A stretch of 64,000 nucleotides of DNA from positions 1 through 64,000 of the forward strand of contig UQKV01000007.1 in assembly GCA_900541665.1 (NCBI GenBank). Reading direction: 5' to 3'. The stretch comes from an uncultured Collinsella sp. Its GTDB lineage: Bacteria; Actinomycetota; Coriobacteriia; Coriobacteriales; Coriobacteriaceae. Made by a program: the position numbers and the translations under genes. The notes beneath the pieces were generated by a model, which worked only from the letters and a program-made list of their open reading frames with translations, did not search any database and was not told where the DNA came from. The number at the start of each line of letters is the position of its first letter. Position 1 is the stretch's first letter. Positions 53,098 to 61,797 of the stretch are shown here, piece by piece.

Positions 53098-53895
53098 ATG
53101 GATTTTACGGTCGAGAATGCGGGCACCACGATTGCCTGTCGCGAATATGCCGGCCCGGATGTGTCGCCTGATACTCCTGCCTTGGTGTGCGTGCACGGCG
53201 CTTGTGTCGACGGCACATTTTTCGACGGTATCGCTTGTGAGCTCAGCCGCAACTACCGCGTAATTGCCTACGACCGCCGCGGCTGCGGTGGCAGCAGTGA
53301 TGCGGCAGACGGCAGCTATGATCTTGCCGCTCAGGCCGCCGACCTGCAAGCCGTGATCGAACACGTTGGCGCTCCGGCAAATGTGCTTGCGCATAGCGCC
53401 GGTACGTTGGTGGCGCTGGAGCTTCTTCGCACCGAACCCCATCTCGTCGCCCGTGCGATTCTGCATGAGCCGGCTGTGTCGGCCGAAGGCGTCGGCATGG
53501 GCGCAGCTCCGGTTTTGCTCGATATGATTGCGGCTGGAAAGGTTTCAAGGGCGCTCCGGCTTTTCTTGGGAGCCCTTGGCGACTTGGACCCCGAGGCTCC
53601 CGGGACGACCGAAGCGGAAGTCAAACATGCCCTGCGCAATGGTCGTTGCTTTATGGCGAACGAATATGGAACAAATATGACATATGCTCCCGACTGGGAG
53701 CGCGCCCGCGCGTCAAAGGCGGTGTCGGCCGTGCTTTTGGGCGAGCTCTCGATTGGTACGCCCCGCGAGGCGGGAACGAGGATTGCGGCTGAGCTTTTGG
53801 ACTGTCCGCTCGTAATGGTTCCCGGCGCGCACAACGGCCTGCGCGATCGCCCGGCAGCGGCTGCCCAGACTGTCCGTGGCATCCTGGGGCTCTAG
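53098..53895 (+). CDS. Alpha/beta hydrolase
   Basis: A 265-residue alpha/beta-hydrolase fold protein. The nucleophile serine is in LAHSAGTLVALEL (pattern G/A-x-S-x-G), the oxyanion region in VCVHGACVDG, YDRRGCGGSSD is a typical loop, and the catalytic histidine in PGAHNG near the C-terminus. It could be an esterase or lipase-like enzyme. ATG 53098 is the start; the gene diverges from the radical SAM gene. Confidence 0.85.
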   Translation: MDFTVENAGTTIACREYAGPDVSPDTPALVCVHGACVDGTFFDGIACELSRNYRVIAYDRRGCGGSSDAADGSYDLAAQAADLQAVIEHVGAPANVLAHSAGTLVALELLRTEPHLVARAILHEPAVSAEGVGMGAAPVLLDMIAAGKVSRALRLFLGALGDLDPEAPGTTEAEVKHALRNGRCFMANEYGTNMTYAPDWERARASKAVSAVLLGELSIGTPREAGTRIAAELLDCPLVMVPGAHNGLRDRPAAAAQTVRGILGL

Positions 53896-54106
53896 CAGCT
53901 GCAAAAAACAAAACAGGCTTCAGCCGCAAACGTTTCGGCCGTGTTAACAAATGTTCTCAAAACCTCACGTCTGCGGCTTCAATCGCGCCGTCTGCCAACT
54001 CATAAAAATGTAACAGCATTCACGTGCTTACCTGCATCGACAAGGTGCTACTCTGGTACCGTTTGGAACCCACCGCTACCAAGCGAAACTATCGAAAGGG
54101 CCCCAT
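53896..54106 (+). promoter_or_regulatory. Gap before the GGDEF/HD-GYP regulator
   Basis: A 211-bp gap. An imperfect hairpin (GCCGCAAACGT with ACGTCTGCGGC, about 53921-53978) may terminate the hydrolase gene. The ribosome-binding site GAAAGGG precedes ATG 54107. No clear promoter. Confidence 0.35.
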
Positions 54107-55987
54107 ATGCTCAATAATCACGAGGTCAATCTAACCGACGAGGAGGCTGCCGCCGAGGTCGCCCGCGTCGCGAAGACCTACCCCGTGGTGCGTTTGCTGT
54201 CGGCCGATCAGATTAAGAGCGAGCCTAACTGCCTGCTCGCCGGCGATCGCTGCCCTTGTCTGCGTCAGTCGAGTCTTGAGGCCTTGGCAGGTTCCGATGA
54301 TGTATCGGAGCAACTGCTCAACGATGGTGTTGAGTACCGCGCCCGTCTGCGCCCTCTAAAGGTCGAGGGCGAGCCTCATGTCTTGCTGATGGTGCGTCCG
54401 ATCGATGAGCAAGAGGCTGCAGAAGAGGACCTTGTCTACACCGACGTGCTGACGAGTGTGCGCAATCGCCGATATTACGAGGAAAAGCTTCGTGGCGCCC
54501 GCATGAATGCCGGCGTTGCGATGATTGACCTTGATGATTTTAGGGCCTTCAACGATACGTGTGGCCGTCATGCCGGCGACCTTGCACTCGGTGCTGTGGC
54601 GACAGCCATACGCAGCGGAATTCGTTCGACTGACGAGCTTGTGCGCTATGGCTGCGACAAGTTTGTGGTCGTCATGCCCAATATTCCCTCCGATGACTTC
54701 GCCCGTCGCCTGCATCAGGTATCCGAAGCCGTTCATTCCACGATTATTCCGGGCCATGAGTACGTGAGCTTGACGGCATGTGTTGGTGGCGTTCGCATTC
54801 ATGGCGAGACGGTCGATGAGGGCGTTGGCCGTGCTGTCCAGTTACTGAGCCGCGCTAAGGCAAAAGCCGGTACGGTCGTGACCGATGCCGATTCCATCGA
54901 GGCCTTCCAAAGCGAAAAACCTTCGGTGCTTATTGTCGATGACTCCGAGATGAACCGAGCCATTCTCAACGAGATGCTCAAGGACGAGTATTGCATCCTC
55001 GAGGCCGATAACGGTCGTGCGGCGCTCGACATGGTCGACCGCTATGGCGATGAGCTGTCGCTCGTGCTGCTGGATATTGTCATGCCGGGCATAAGCGGCT
55101 TTGAGGTGCTGGCCGGTCTGTCGCGCCGATCGGGCATCGACAATCTGCCTGTCATCATGATTTCGAGCGAAGATTCCGATGATATGGTTCTGCGCGCGTA
55201 CGAGCTGGGCGCCTCGGACTATATCAACCGCCCGTTTGACTCCCGTGTCGTGCGCCGCCGTGTGAGCAACACCATCCGCCTATACGCTAAACAGCGCCGC
55301 CTGACGAACCTGCTGTCCCAGCAGTACAACGAGCGCGTCAAGAACAGTCGCATGCTCATCGACATCATGGCCGGCGTCATGGAGCTTCGCAACAGCGAGA
55401 GCGGCAGGCACGTTACGAACATCGAGAAGCTGACCGAGCTGCTGCTTGGCTGTCTGGTCCAGCGTAGCGGCACGATCTCCCTCGACAATGAGGAACGCTC
55501 CACGATCGCCCTGGCTTCGGCGCTACACGATATCGGCAAGATGTCGATTGACGATGCGATTCTCAACAAGCTCGGACGCCTTACGCCCGAGGAGTTCGAG
55601 ATTATGAAGACGCATACCACGATCGGCGCCGACATGCTGCGTGAGCTGGGTAGCCATCACGCCGGCAATGCGCTTATGGAATATGCGTACCAGATTGCGC
55701 GTTGGCATCACGAGCGCTGGGACGGCAAGGGTTATCCCGATGGCCTTAAGGGCGACGAAATTCCCATTGCCGCGCAGGTGGTTTCGGTGGCCGACGTGTA
55801 CGATGCGCTGACGAGCGTGCGCGTGTACAAGGACGCTATTCCGCACGAGGAGGCGATCCAGATGATCCTGGATGGTAAGTGCGGCACCTTTAACCCGCTG
55901 CTGCTCGATTGCCTGCTCGAGGTGCAAGACCAAATTGCCGAGACGTTGGCACGCCCCGCCGATGTCGTCGCGTTTCCTACGATTTAG
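54107..55987 (+). CDS. GGDEF-like / receiver / HD-GYP regulatory protein
   Basis: A 626-residue protein with an unusual order. Residues about 105-260 are a GGDEF-like domain, but the signature is YGCDKF (Gly182-Phe186) in place of GGDEF, so it is probably inactive as a diguanylate cyclase. Residues about 273-385 are a receiver domain with phospho-acceptor Asp323 (LVLLDIVMPG). Residues about 405-620 are an HD-GYP phosphodiesterase with His474-Asp475 (LHDIGKMS) and GYP at 542-544 (HHERWDGKGYPDG). It would hydrolyse cyclic di-GMP under phosphorelay control. The next gene encodes an HPt protein, a likely phosphate donor. Confidence 0.9.
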   Translation: MLNNHEVNLTDEEAAAEVARVAKTYPVVRLLSADQIKSEPNCLLAGDRCPCLRQSSLEALAGSDDVSEQLLNDGVEYRARLRPLKVEGEPHVLLMVRPIDEQEAAEEDLVYTDVLTSVRNRRYYEEKLRGARMNAGVAMIDLDDFRAFNDTCGRHAGDLALGAVATAIRSGIRSTDELVRYGCDKFVVVMPNIPSDDFARRLHQVSEAVHSTIIPGHEYVSLTACVGGVRIHGETVDEGVGRAVQLLSRAKAKAGTVVTDADSIEAFQSEKPSVLIVDDSEMNRAILNEMLKDEYCILEADNGRAALDMVDRYGDELSLVLLDIVMPGISGFEVLAGLSRRSGIDNLPVIMISSEDSDDMVLRAYELGASDYINRPFDSRVVRRRVSNTIRLYAKQRRLTNLLSQQYNERVKNSRMLIDIMAGVMELRNSESGRHVTNIEKLTELLLGCLVQRSGTISLDNEERSTIALASALHDIGKMSIDDAILNKLGRLTPEEFEIMKTHTTIGADMLRELGSHHAGNALMEYAYQIARWHHERWDGKGYPDGLKGDEIPIAAQVVSVADVYDALTSVRVYKDAIPHEEAIQMILDGKCGTFNPLLLDCLLEVQDQIAETLARPADVVAFPTI

Positions 55988-56011
55988 TTTGACCAAAGGA
56001 GTTTTTAATCC

Positions 56012-56368
56012 ATGATTTCCATGCGTGAGGCGTATGAGAAGATCGGCGCTAATTATGATGACGCGTGTGCTCGGCTGATGGGCGGGGAAATGCTTGCCCG
56101 CTTTGCCCTCAAGTTTTTAGATGACGAGAGCATGGACAGGTTGGAGGCTGCCATGGCGGCAGGAGACGCCGAGGAAGCGTTTATGGCAGCGCACACGCTC
56201 AAGGGCGTGAGCCAGAACCTGGGATTCGATAATCTGTACGAGCCGGCGGTCGTGGTGACCGAAGCGCTGCGCGGCGCCGATGCCGTTGACGGCGCTCGCG
56301 AGGGAATGCATGCGTTGCAGCAGCAATATGCGGCTACGATGTCGGCCCTGCGCGAGGCGGCCGAATAA
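56012..56368 (+). CDS. HPt (histidine phosphotransfer) protein
   Basis: A 118-residue protein with a single HPt domain; the phospho-acceptor is His61 in AAHTLKGVSQNLG. It lies 24 bp after the HD-GYP regulator, so the pair probably forms a phosphorelay in which a hybrid kinase elsewhere phosphorylates this HPt, which passes phosphate to Asp323 of the regulator. No kinase is nearby. Confidence 0.9.
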   Translation: MISMREAYEKIGANYDDACARLMGGEMLARFALKFLDDESMDRLEAAMAAGDAEEAFMAAHTLKGVSQNLGFDNLYEPAVVVTEALRGADAVDGAREGMHALQQQYAATMSALREAAE

Positions 56369-56392
56369 GAGCTTGCGTGCTTTGATGACAAT

Positions 56393-56456
56393 GAGAGTGG
56401 ATAATCTCCCGTTTTAGGCTCGGTGGTGGCCTCAAAGTGGGAGATTATCCACTCTC
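56393..56456. repeat. 18-bp perfect inverted repeat with structured loop
   Basis: Arms 56393-56410 and 56439-56456. The loop holds TTTTAGGC and GGCCTCAAA, a second small stem like the loops of the S1 and S2 repeats. It lies 24 bp after the HPt stop and may be a terminator. Confidence 0.6.
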
Positions 56457-56543
56457 GTTCGATACGTGTCCAAAATCCACGCTCACCCCTTCCGATTAGT
56501 GAATGGCCTATGCGCACTGGCGGGGCTTTCCGCATGCAATCTA

Positions 56544-56577
56544 TATCGTTGTTCGATAAACTGTTCGAATAACGATA
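56544..56577 (+). promoter_or_regulatory. Palindromic operator before the DUF2975 gene
   Basis: TATCGTT-G-TTCGA (56544-56556) and its inverse (56565-56577) match at 12 of 13 positions. The TTCGATAA part recurs (read inverted) at 57588-57595 before the ABC operon, hinting that the downstream HTH protein may bind both. Confidence 0.55.
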
Positions 56578-56597
56578 GAGTCGATGAGGGTGAGTGT

Positions 56598-57158
56598 ATG
56601 TCCAACAGCGTTCAGCGTATGGCCAAGGCGGGCGAAAATATCAGGAAGCTTGGTTTTTGCATGGCAGCCGTTTTTGCAGGGATGCTCGTCGCTTTTGCCG
56701 CGTTGGTTGTTTACGTGATTTGGTATGCGGTTGAAAACGTTGCTTCTGTCGATTCTTTTGGTGTCTTGACGCTTCTCAATGGCGGGTGCATCGTTATCCC
56801 AAGCGGACTGTGCCTGGCACTCGTCGTGGGTATTTCGCTTGTCGTTCTGTGCGGGATCAGCCGTAACATCTCGCGAGGCGTCTCGCCCTTTACCAAGACG
56901 CATGTGCGGCTTATCCGTGTTCTTGCACTTGCCTTTGCTGTTAACGCTGCGGTTTCGTTTGTTGGTGCCTATGGATCGGTCAATCTCACCATTGGCGGAC
57001 TGGAGCTTTACATCGTGCCTCATTCCTTCGTTATTGAGATTTGCCAAGGCGCTGCCTTTGATGCGGGGTCGTTTATCGGCGCAGTTGTCTGCTTGTTTAT
57101 CTCGGCGATCTGGAGTTATGCCTCGCTGCTCCAAGAGCAGTCTGACGAGCTTGTGTAG
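56598..57158 (+). CDS. DUF2975-like four-TM membrane protein
   Basis: A 186-residue membrane protein with four hydrophobic segments (about 20-42, 62-85, 115-135 and 155-178), resembling the DUF2975 family (B. subtilis YoaS). It is followed 8 bp later by a YozG-like HTH gene, the usual partner of DUF2975 proteins. The pair may sense membrane state and regulate transcription; this is inference. ATG 56598 is chosen because GAGGGTGA precedes it and the family starts there. Confidence 0.8.
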   Translation: MSNSVQRMAKAGENIRKLGFCMAAVFAGMLVAFAALVVYVIWYAVENVASVDSFGVLTLLNGGCIVIPSGLCLALVVGISLVVLCGISRNISRGVSPFTKTHVRLIRVLALAFAVNAAVSFVGAYGSVNLTIGGLELYIVPHSFVIEICQGAAFDAGSFIGAVVCLFISAIWSYASLLQEQSDELV

Positions 57159-57166
57159 GAGGAAAC

Positions 57167-57496
57167 ATGAGCTATCTCATCATCGAGCTTGAGACGCAGC
57201 TGCTTAAGACCGGAAAGACCAGCGCTGATCTGATTCGGGCGACGGGGCATACTCCGGCTAATATTTCAAAGCTTAGAAACGGAAAGATAAAAGCTATTCG
57301 CCTAAAGACGCTTCTCGATATCTGTGATGAGCTTGATTGTCAACCGGGAGATATTATTCAGCGCGTGAGCGAGAAAGAGCTTGAGGAGCTTATTGTCGAG
57401 CGCGCAAAAAATGTCGTGAGACAGATGCGGGACGGCGGAGGCAATGGGGTATCGCTTCCGACATCAGTCTTCGCTGTCGATTTGAGTGACGAGTAG
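57167..57496 (+). CDS. YozG-like HTH transcriptional regulator
   Basis: A 109-residue Cro/CI-type regulator: helix-turn-helix at about residues 15-65 (TSADLIRATGHTPANISKLRNGK and LLDICDELDCQPGDII). The C-terminal half is a charged helix and a short tail. It forms a pair with the DUF2975 protein. It probably binds the palindrome at 56544 and perhaps the site before the ABC operon. Confidence 0.85.
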   Translation: MSYLIIELETQLLKTGKTSADLIRATGHTPANISKLRNGKIKAIRLKTLLDICDELDCQPGDIIQRVSEKELEELIVERAKNVVRQMRDGGGNGVSLPTSVFAVDLSDE

Positions 57497-57531
57497 CTTA
57501 AGGCAAACAACTAAAACGAAGTATCAGCGTG

Positions 57532-57565
57532 AAGGGACCCGTGTCTAACACGGGTCCCTTCTTTT
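57532..57565 (+). terminator. Intrinsic terminator after the HTH gene
   Basis: A 13-bp stem AAGGGACCCGTGT (57532-57544) with ACACGGGTCCCTT (57548-57560), then CTTTTAG. Confidence 0.85.
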
Positions 57566-57573
57566 AGATTATC

Positions 57574-57623
57574 TTGACAAATACGAGTTATCGAAAAACA
57601 ATAACAACCATGGAAAACGATAA
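57574..57623 (+). promoter_or_regulatory. Promoter and operator-like repeats before the ABC-2 operon
   Basis: TTGACA (57574-57579) is a good -35; AACAAT 17 bases later is a weak -10. TTATCG (57588-57593) and CGATAA (57618-57623) form an inverted repeat related to the operator at 56544-56577. Confidence 0.5.
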
Positions 57624-57640
57624 AGGAAAGAAGGAACGAT

Positions 57641-58402
57641 ATGAGCGGTTTTTCTATCAAGCAGAATGGGGGTCCAATGAACGCATCAGCGATAAAGCTA
57701 TCAAAAGTTTCAAAACGCTACGGGAAACGGCACGTTTTGCATGACGTTTCCTTCGAGGTGCATCAGTCTGAGCTCTGTGCCCTTGTCGGTGCAAACGGTG
57801 TGGGCAAAAGCACGCTTATTAAAATCGTCTTGGGCCTCTGCGAGCCATCTTCGGGGAGCGTGGAGCTCTTTGGAGGCAAATCAAAAAGAGAGCTTGGCCT
57901 GATGCGGACGCGTGTCGGCTATGTGCCAGATTCCAGTGGAGCATACCAATCCCTCAGTGCGGTTGAGAATCTCCAAATCCGATGTTCGGAATGGGGGCTT
58001 GATGCGAATCGTGAGATTCCTCGCGTTTTGAGCCTAGTTGGACTGGATGCCGATGAGAAAAAGAACGTGAGCAGTTTTTCTCTGGGAATGAAACGGCGGC
58101 TGGATATAGCTACGGCTTTGTTGGGTGACACTGATCTGCTTATTTTTGATGAGCCAGCGAACGGGTTGGACCCGCTGGGCATCGAGAGTATATGGGCTCT
58201 TATCGGTCGATTGAATCGAGAACAGGGTAAGACCATGCTCATCTCTAGCCATGATTTGGATGAGTTGGCATCAGTTGCAACAAGTTGCGTGTTTATCCAT
58301 GACGGCGAACTGCTGAAAAAGGAACCGATGGACGTCATAAGGGATGAGGCATCGTCCCTAAAAGAGTATTACAGGCGCTTGATGAAGGCGGTCTCGCTAT
58401 GA
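57641..58402 (+). CDS. ABC-2 type transporter ATPase
   Basis: A 253-residue ATPase with Walker A GANGVGKSTLI, signature FSLGMKRRLDIA, Walker B LLIFDEPANGLDPLG and H-loop (ISSHDLDEL). It belongs to the drug/bacteriocin-immunity branch. It overlaps the next gene by 4 bp (ATGA), and two membrane proteins follow, giving a three-gene operon. ATG 57641 follows GAAGGA; an internal ATG at 57677 is possible. Confidence 0.92.
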   Translation: MSGFSIKQNGGPMNASAIKLSKVSKRYGKRHVLHDVSFEVHQSELCALVGANGVGKSTLIKIVLGLCEPSSGSVELFGGKSKRELGLMRTRVGYVPDSSGAYQSLSAVENLQIRCSEWGLDANREIPRVLSLVGLDADEKKNVSSFSLGMKRRLDIATALLGDTDLLIFDEPANGLDPLGIESIWALIGRLNREQGKTMLISSHDLDELASVATSCVFIHDGELLKKEPMDVIRDEASSLKEYYRRLMKAVSL

Positions 58403-59223
58403 AGCGGGCGATCCATCCCATAAAGGCAGATATGATGCGTTTGCACAGGATATTTCCGGCGAAGTTTGGTCTTGCGCTTATGCTGGCGTTCGGCCTTCTC
58501 TTCGGCATCTTTCAAAAAAACGGAACAACGTTGCTCGCCTCTGGTAATAGCGTTTTTGGGGAGGATATTGGCTTCTGCTGGAATGTAATCGATCCTTCTG
58601 CACCCGATGAGTCCCTTGTGCGTAGCGCCTTTGCCGGCACATCTCTGCTTGTGCCGCTCATCGTTTGCCTGGTAATTCTACAGGAGCGTGGCTATGAAGA
58701 GGGCTGCCGAATTTCTTTGGCAAGAGGTCTCAACCGCTTTTATGGGGCTCTAGCCCATGCATTTTCGTCTGCTTTAATAATTGGCGCAGCATATAGTGCG
58801 CTTTGCCTTCTTCTTTTTGCAATAGCCATAATACGTGGAGGGCATAACTACTCGCACGACATGCTAACTGTATTTTTGCCTGCAATGATAGTCAACGCCG
58901 TATTGGTGATATCGGTTGCGTTGGAGACGACGACCATCTATCGGATTACAAGCAGCGCCGTATTTAGCGGGGCTGTGGTAATAATCGGATTTGTCATGAG
59001 CTTGACGCTCTACGGAACTTACCTTCAGACGCCCATACCGTCCTTGCGATGGATCTTCTTTCTTCCGGGGCCGTACCTTGGAGTCGGATGTGCCCTTGGG
59101 TATAGCGATATGGGGCAGCTGACACTTCTGGGATATGGCGTGGCAGCCAGCTGTCTATCGGTATTGATTTACGCTCTCGTGAGCTTTCGTGCTGGGGGTG
59201 TGCTCAATGGCTCGTCAGATTAA
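58399..59223 (+). CDS. ABC-2 type permease subunit 1
   Basis: A 274-residue membrane protein with about six hydrophobic segments and no other motif. The first hydrophobic segment is at about 22-38 and a loop of about 40 residues follows. It resembles lantibiotic-immunity or drug-export permeases of the EcsB/SpaE kind. The gene overlaps those on both sides, so expression is coupled. Confidence 0.82.
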   Translation: MKRAIHPIKADMMRLHRIFPAKFGLALMLAFGLLFGIFQKNGTTLLASGNSVFGEDIGFCWNVIDPSAPDESLVRSAFAGTSLLVPLIVCLVILQERGYEEGCRISLARGLNRFYGALAHAFSSALIIGAAYSALCLLLFAIAIIRGGHNYSHDMLTVFLPAMIVNAVLVISVALETTTIYRITSSAVFSGAVVIIGFVMSLTLYGTYLQTPIPSLRWIFFLPGPYLGVGCALGYSDMGQLTLLGYGVAASCLSVLIYALVSFRAGGVLNGSSD

Positions 59224-60025
59224 AAGACTTCTCCAGTCAGAATTGAAGCATGTGAGCAAATGGGCGTACGCCTTAATCTTGGTAATTTATGCGTGCATGG
59301 TGGCATTGCAGCTTAATTCTTTCCCGATGTGGTTCTGTAGCCTCCGTGAGAACAGTTTCTTGGGCTTTTTCCCAGACCCGACGCTCCGGCTGTCGGCAGA
59401 GGATGTCCTTCTATTTGGTAATGCAGAGGTTTTTCGTGGGCTGCTGTTCAACGTAGCCCCGTTGGCTCATGCATTGTTCTTTCCGTTCATCGCGGCTTGT
59501 ATTGTGCCGCGCTTTGTCAGTTCGGGCTTTATTGAGGAACCGTGGGGGTTGTCGGAGGCTCGGGGTGGGAAGCGTGTGTGCGCTATCGTTGCGCGAGTGG
59601 TGCTGTCTTCTTTTGCCCTTTTGGGCGCGTTTATCCTGTCGAGTGTCGTTTTGTACTGTCTTAACTGCGTAATCGTTTTGGATGCTTGGCAGTATTTCAA
59701 CCTGAATATTTTTTGCTATCGACTTCTTCTGGCGAGTGTCGTCTGCCTTGCATACGTGGTCTCTTGCGTGATCGTTGTTTCCTATTTTGGGTCCGGCTTC
59801 GGTCCGATTGGCATGCTGTTGCTTGTCAATGTTGTAGCGATCTACATACAGCTCGGGGCCAATTCCATGCTTCCGCTTCCAGCCTCGATGCTCATGTGGA
59901 TTTGTGGCGTGACCCCGTTGGGGAATAGTCAATGCATTTCGATTCTAATTGACTGCCTAATAAACGTAGCAAGCGTTTTTGCCATTTGCTTTACCGTCGA
60001 CCGATTGCGGTCGAGATTTCTTTGA
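59207..60025 (+). CDS. ABC-2 type permease subunit 2
   Basis: A 272-residue membrane protein with about six hydrophobic segments, likely the second membrane subunit. It starts at ATG 59207, after GGGGGTG, inside the upstream gene. It probably forms a heteromeric channel with subunit 1. Compared with the neighbouring chromosomal genes this operon is more AT-rich, suggesting horizontal acquisition. Confidence 0.82.
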   Translation: MARQIKRLLQSELKHVSKWAYALILVIYACMVALQLNSFPMWFCSLRENSFLGFFPDPTLRLSAEDVLLFGNAEVFRGLLFNVAPLAHALFFPFIAACIVPRFVSSGFIEEPWGLSEARGGKRVCAIVARVVLSSFALLGAFILSSVVLYCLNCVIVLDAWQYFNLNIFCYRLLLASVVCLAYVVSCVIVVSYFGSGFGPIGMLLLVNVVAIYIQLGANSMLPLPASMLMWICGVTPLGNSQCISILIDCLINVASVFAICFTVDRLRSRFL

Positions 60026-60067
60026 TTGCTTGTGAGGGATAATCATACCGAGCATACCAAATACAGG

Positions 60068-60101
60068 GGGGGGCGGGCACCGTGGCTGGTGTCCGCCCCC
60101 C
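60068..60101. terminator. Bidirectional terminator
   Basis: A 14-bp GC-rich stem (60068-60081 with 60088-60101) between the convergent permease and C26 peptidase genes. Confidence 0.7.
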
Positions 60102-60135
60102 GGCATGGAAGGTTTAAGCCTGCGTGATTCGCGAG

Positions 60136-60945
60136 CTAGCGGGCCTGCTTTACCTTGGCCGCCGCCTCGACAAACGACTTCCACAGGTTAAAGTCGGTCT
60201 CGAGCGTCTTCCACGTGTACTCAGGGTGCCATTGCACGCCTAGGCAGAAGGGTTGCCCCTCGACCTCGATGCACTCGGGAACGCCGTCGGTTGCCTTGGC
60301 GACCAAGCGCGTGCTCTTACCCAGACGGTCGACGCAGCAGTGGTGTGCGGAGTTGGTCTGGATCAGCCTGTGCCCGCCAACCGCGCGCTCCAGCAGCGAG
60401 CCCGGCATGACCTCGACAGGGTGTACGGGGTCGTTGAGCACGTGGGTATGGCGCCACTGCGTGCGGCCCTCGCGAGCGCCCAGGCTCGGCACGTCCATGC
60501 ACAGGGTGCCGCCAGTGGCGACGTTGAGCAGCTGCGTGCCGCGGCAGGTGGTAAAGAGCGGCTTTTTAGCACGGAGCACCTCGCCGACCAGCTTAAACTC
60601 AAAACGGTCGCGAATCTCGCAGCAGAGGGTGGGGTCGTAGGGTCGATCATCGCCCCAGCGCTTGGGGTTGACGTCCGGGCCGCCGGGAATAGCGATACCG
60701 TCAGCGATTTCCACGTAATGACGGATAACATCGACGTCTTCGGTAATAGACATCTGCAGCGGCAGGCCGCCGGCGGCAAGGATGGCATCGACAAAGACGC
60801 TGGCGATCTCCTCGTTGGGGGAGAGCGTCTCGCTCAAAAACGGCTTCGCCTCTTCCCAGCGCGGCGCGACGAGGATGAGTGGGCGGTTGGCGGGGGCGAC
60901 GTCGACGTGCGGGGTGTATGACGATGAAGTGCGAGTTCCGATCAT
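60136..60945 (-). CDS. C26 peptidase (gamma-glutamyl-GABA hydrolase-like)
   Basis: A 269-residue class I glutamine-amidotransferase-like hydrolase. The nucleophile cysteine lies in PLFTTCRGTQLLNV and the histidine-glutamate pair in GVQWHPEYTW. The IPGGPDVNPKRW motif is typical of PuuD-like enzymes that hydrolyse gamma-glutamyl-GABA in putrescine breakdown. Other members act on different gamma-glutamyl compounds. No other putrescine gene is adjacent, but aguA is in the same window. ATG 60945 is the start. Confidence 0.85.
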   Translation of the reverse strand: MIGTRTSSSYTPHVDVAPANRPLILVAPRWEEAKPFLSETLSPNEEIASVFVDAILAAGGLPLQMSITEDVDVIRHYVEIADGIAIPGGPDVNPKRWGDDRPYDPTLCCEIRDRFEFKLVGEVLRAKKPLFTTCRGTQLLNVATGGTLCMDVPSLGAREGRTQWRHTHVLNDPVHPVEVMPGSLLERAVGGHRLIQTNSAHHCCVDRLGKSTRLVAKATDGVPECIEVEGQPFCLGVQWHPEYTWKTLETDFNLWKSFVEAAAKVKQAR

Positions 60946-60996
60946 AGGTGTAGCTTTCGAGTTTGGATGGGCATGGCGGGCGGGTGGGCGGTCTGG

Positions 60997-61761
60997 TTAG
61001 TGGCCCTTGATGGAGTTGAGGAAGTCCTGGGCGCGCTTGGTCTGGGGATGGTCGAAGAACTCGTCGGGTGTGCTGGTTTCCACGATCTGGCCGTCGGCCA
61101 TAAACACGACGCGATCGGCCACGCGGCGGGCGAAGTTCATCTCGTGCGTGATGACGATCATCGTCATGCCCTGCTGGGCCAGACGGACCATGACCTCGAG
61201 CACCTCGTTGATCATCTCGGGATCGAGGGCGCTCGTGGGTTCGTCAAAAAGCATGGCCTTGGGTTGCATGGCGAGTGAACGGGCGATGGCCACACGCTGT
61301 TGCTGGCCGCCCGAGAGCTGTGCAGGCACCTTATCGGCCTGCTCGGCAACGCCCACGCGGCTCAGCAGATCCATGGCGCGCTCGCGGGCCTCGTCCTTGG
61401 AGACGCCCAGCACATCGACCGGTCCCAGCATGACGTTCTGCAGTACGGTCATATGTGCGAACAGGTTGAACTGCTGAAACACCATGCCCAGCTCGGCACG
61501 CATGCGGGCAAGATCCTTGCCTTCCTGCGGCAGGGGCTCGCCCTCGATGAGGATCTCGCCCGAGTCGATAGTTTCCAGGCGGTTGATGGTGCGGCACATG
61601 GTCGACTTGCCCGAGCCCGAGGGACCGATCACAACGACGACCTCGCCGCGGTCGACCGAGAGATTGATGTCGTTGAGGACGTGTAGATCGCCATAGTGCT
61701 TATCGACGTGTCTGAGCTCGATCAGCGGCTGATTGCCGGTGGAAGAGGTGCTCTGTGCCAT
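60997..61761 (-). CDS. Polar amino acid ABC transporter ATPase (GlnQ-like)
   Basis: A 254-residue ATPase with Walker A GPSGSGKSTM, Q-loop (FQQFN), signature LSGGQQQRVAIARSLA, Walker B MLFDEPTSALDPE and H-loop (THEMNFA). It is the last gene of an operon running leftwards: binding protein, two permeases, ATPase. GlnQ/HisP type, for glutamine, glutamate, arginine or a similar amino acid. Confidence 0.94.
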   Translation of the reverse strand: MAQSTSSTGNQPLIELRHVDKHYGDLHVLNDINLSVDRGEVVVVIGPSGSGKSTMCRTINRLETIDSGEILIEGEPLPQEGKDLARMRAELGMVFQQFNLFAHMTVLQNVMLGPVDVLGVSKDEARERAMDLLSRVGVAEQADKVPAQLSGGQQQRVAIARSLAMQPKAMLFDEPTSALDPEMINEVLEVMVRLAQQGMTMIVITHEMNFARRVADRVVFMADGQIVETSTPDEFFDHPQTKRAQDFLNSIKGH

Positions 61762-61797
61762 GGTGCTCGGCTCCTTATGACTCGAAATGGTAAGGCG

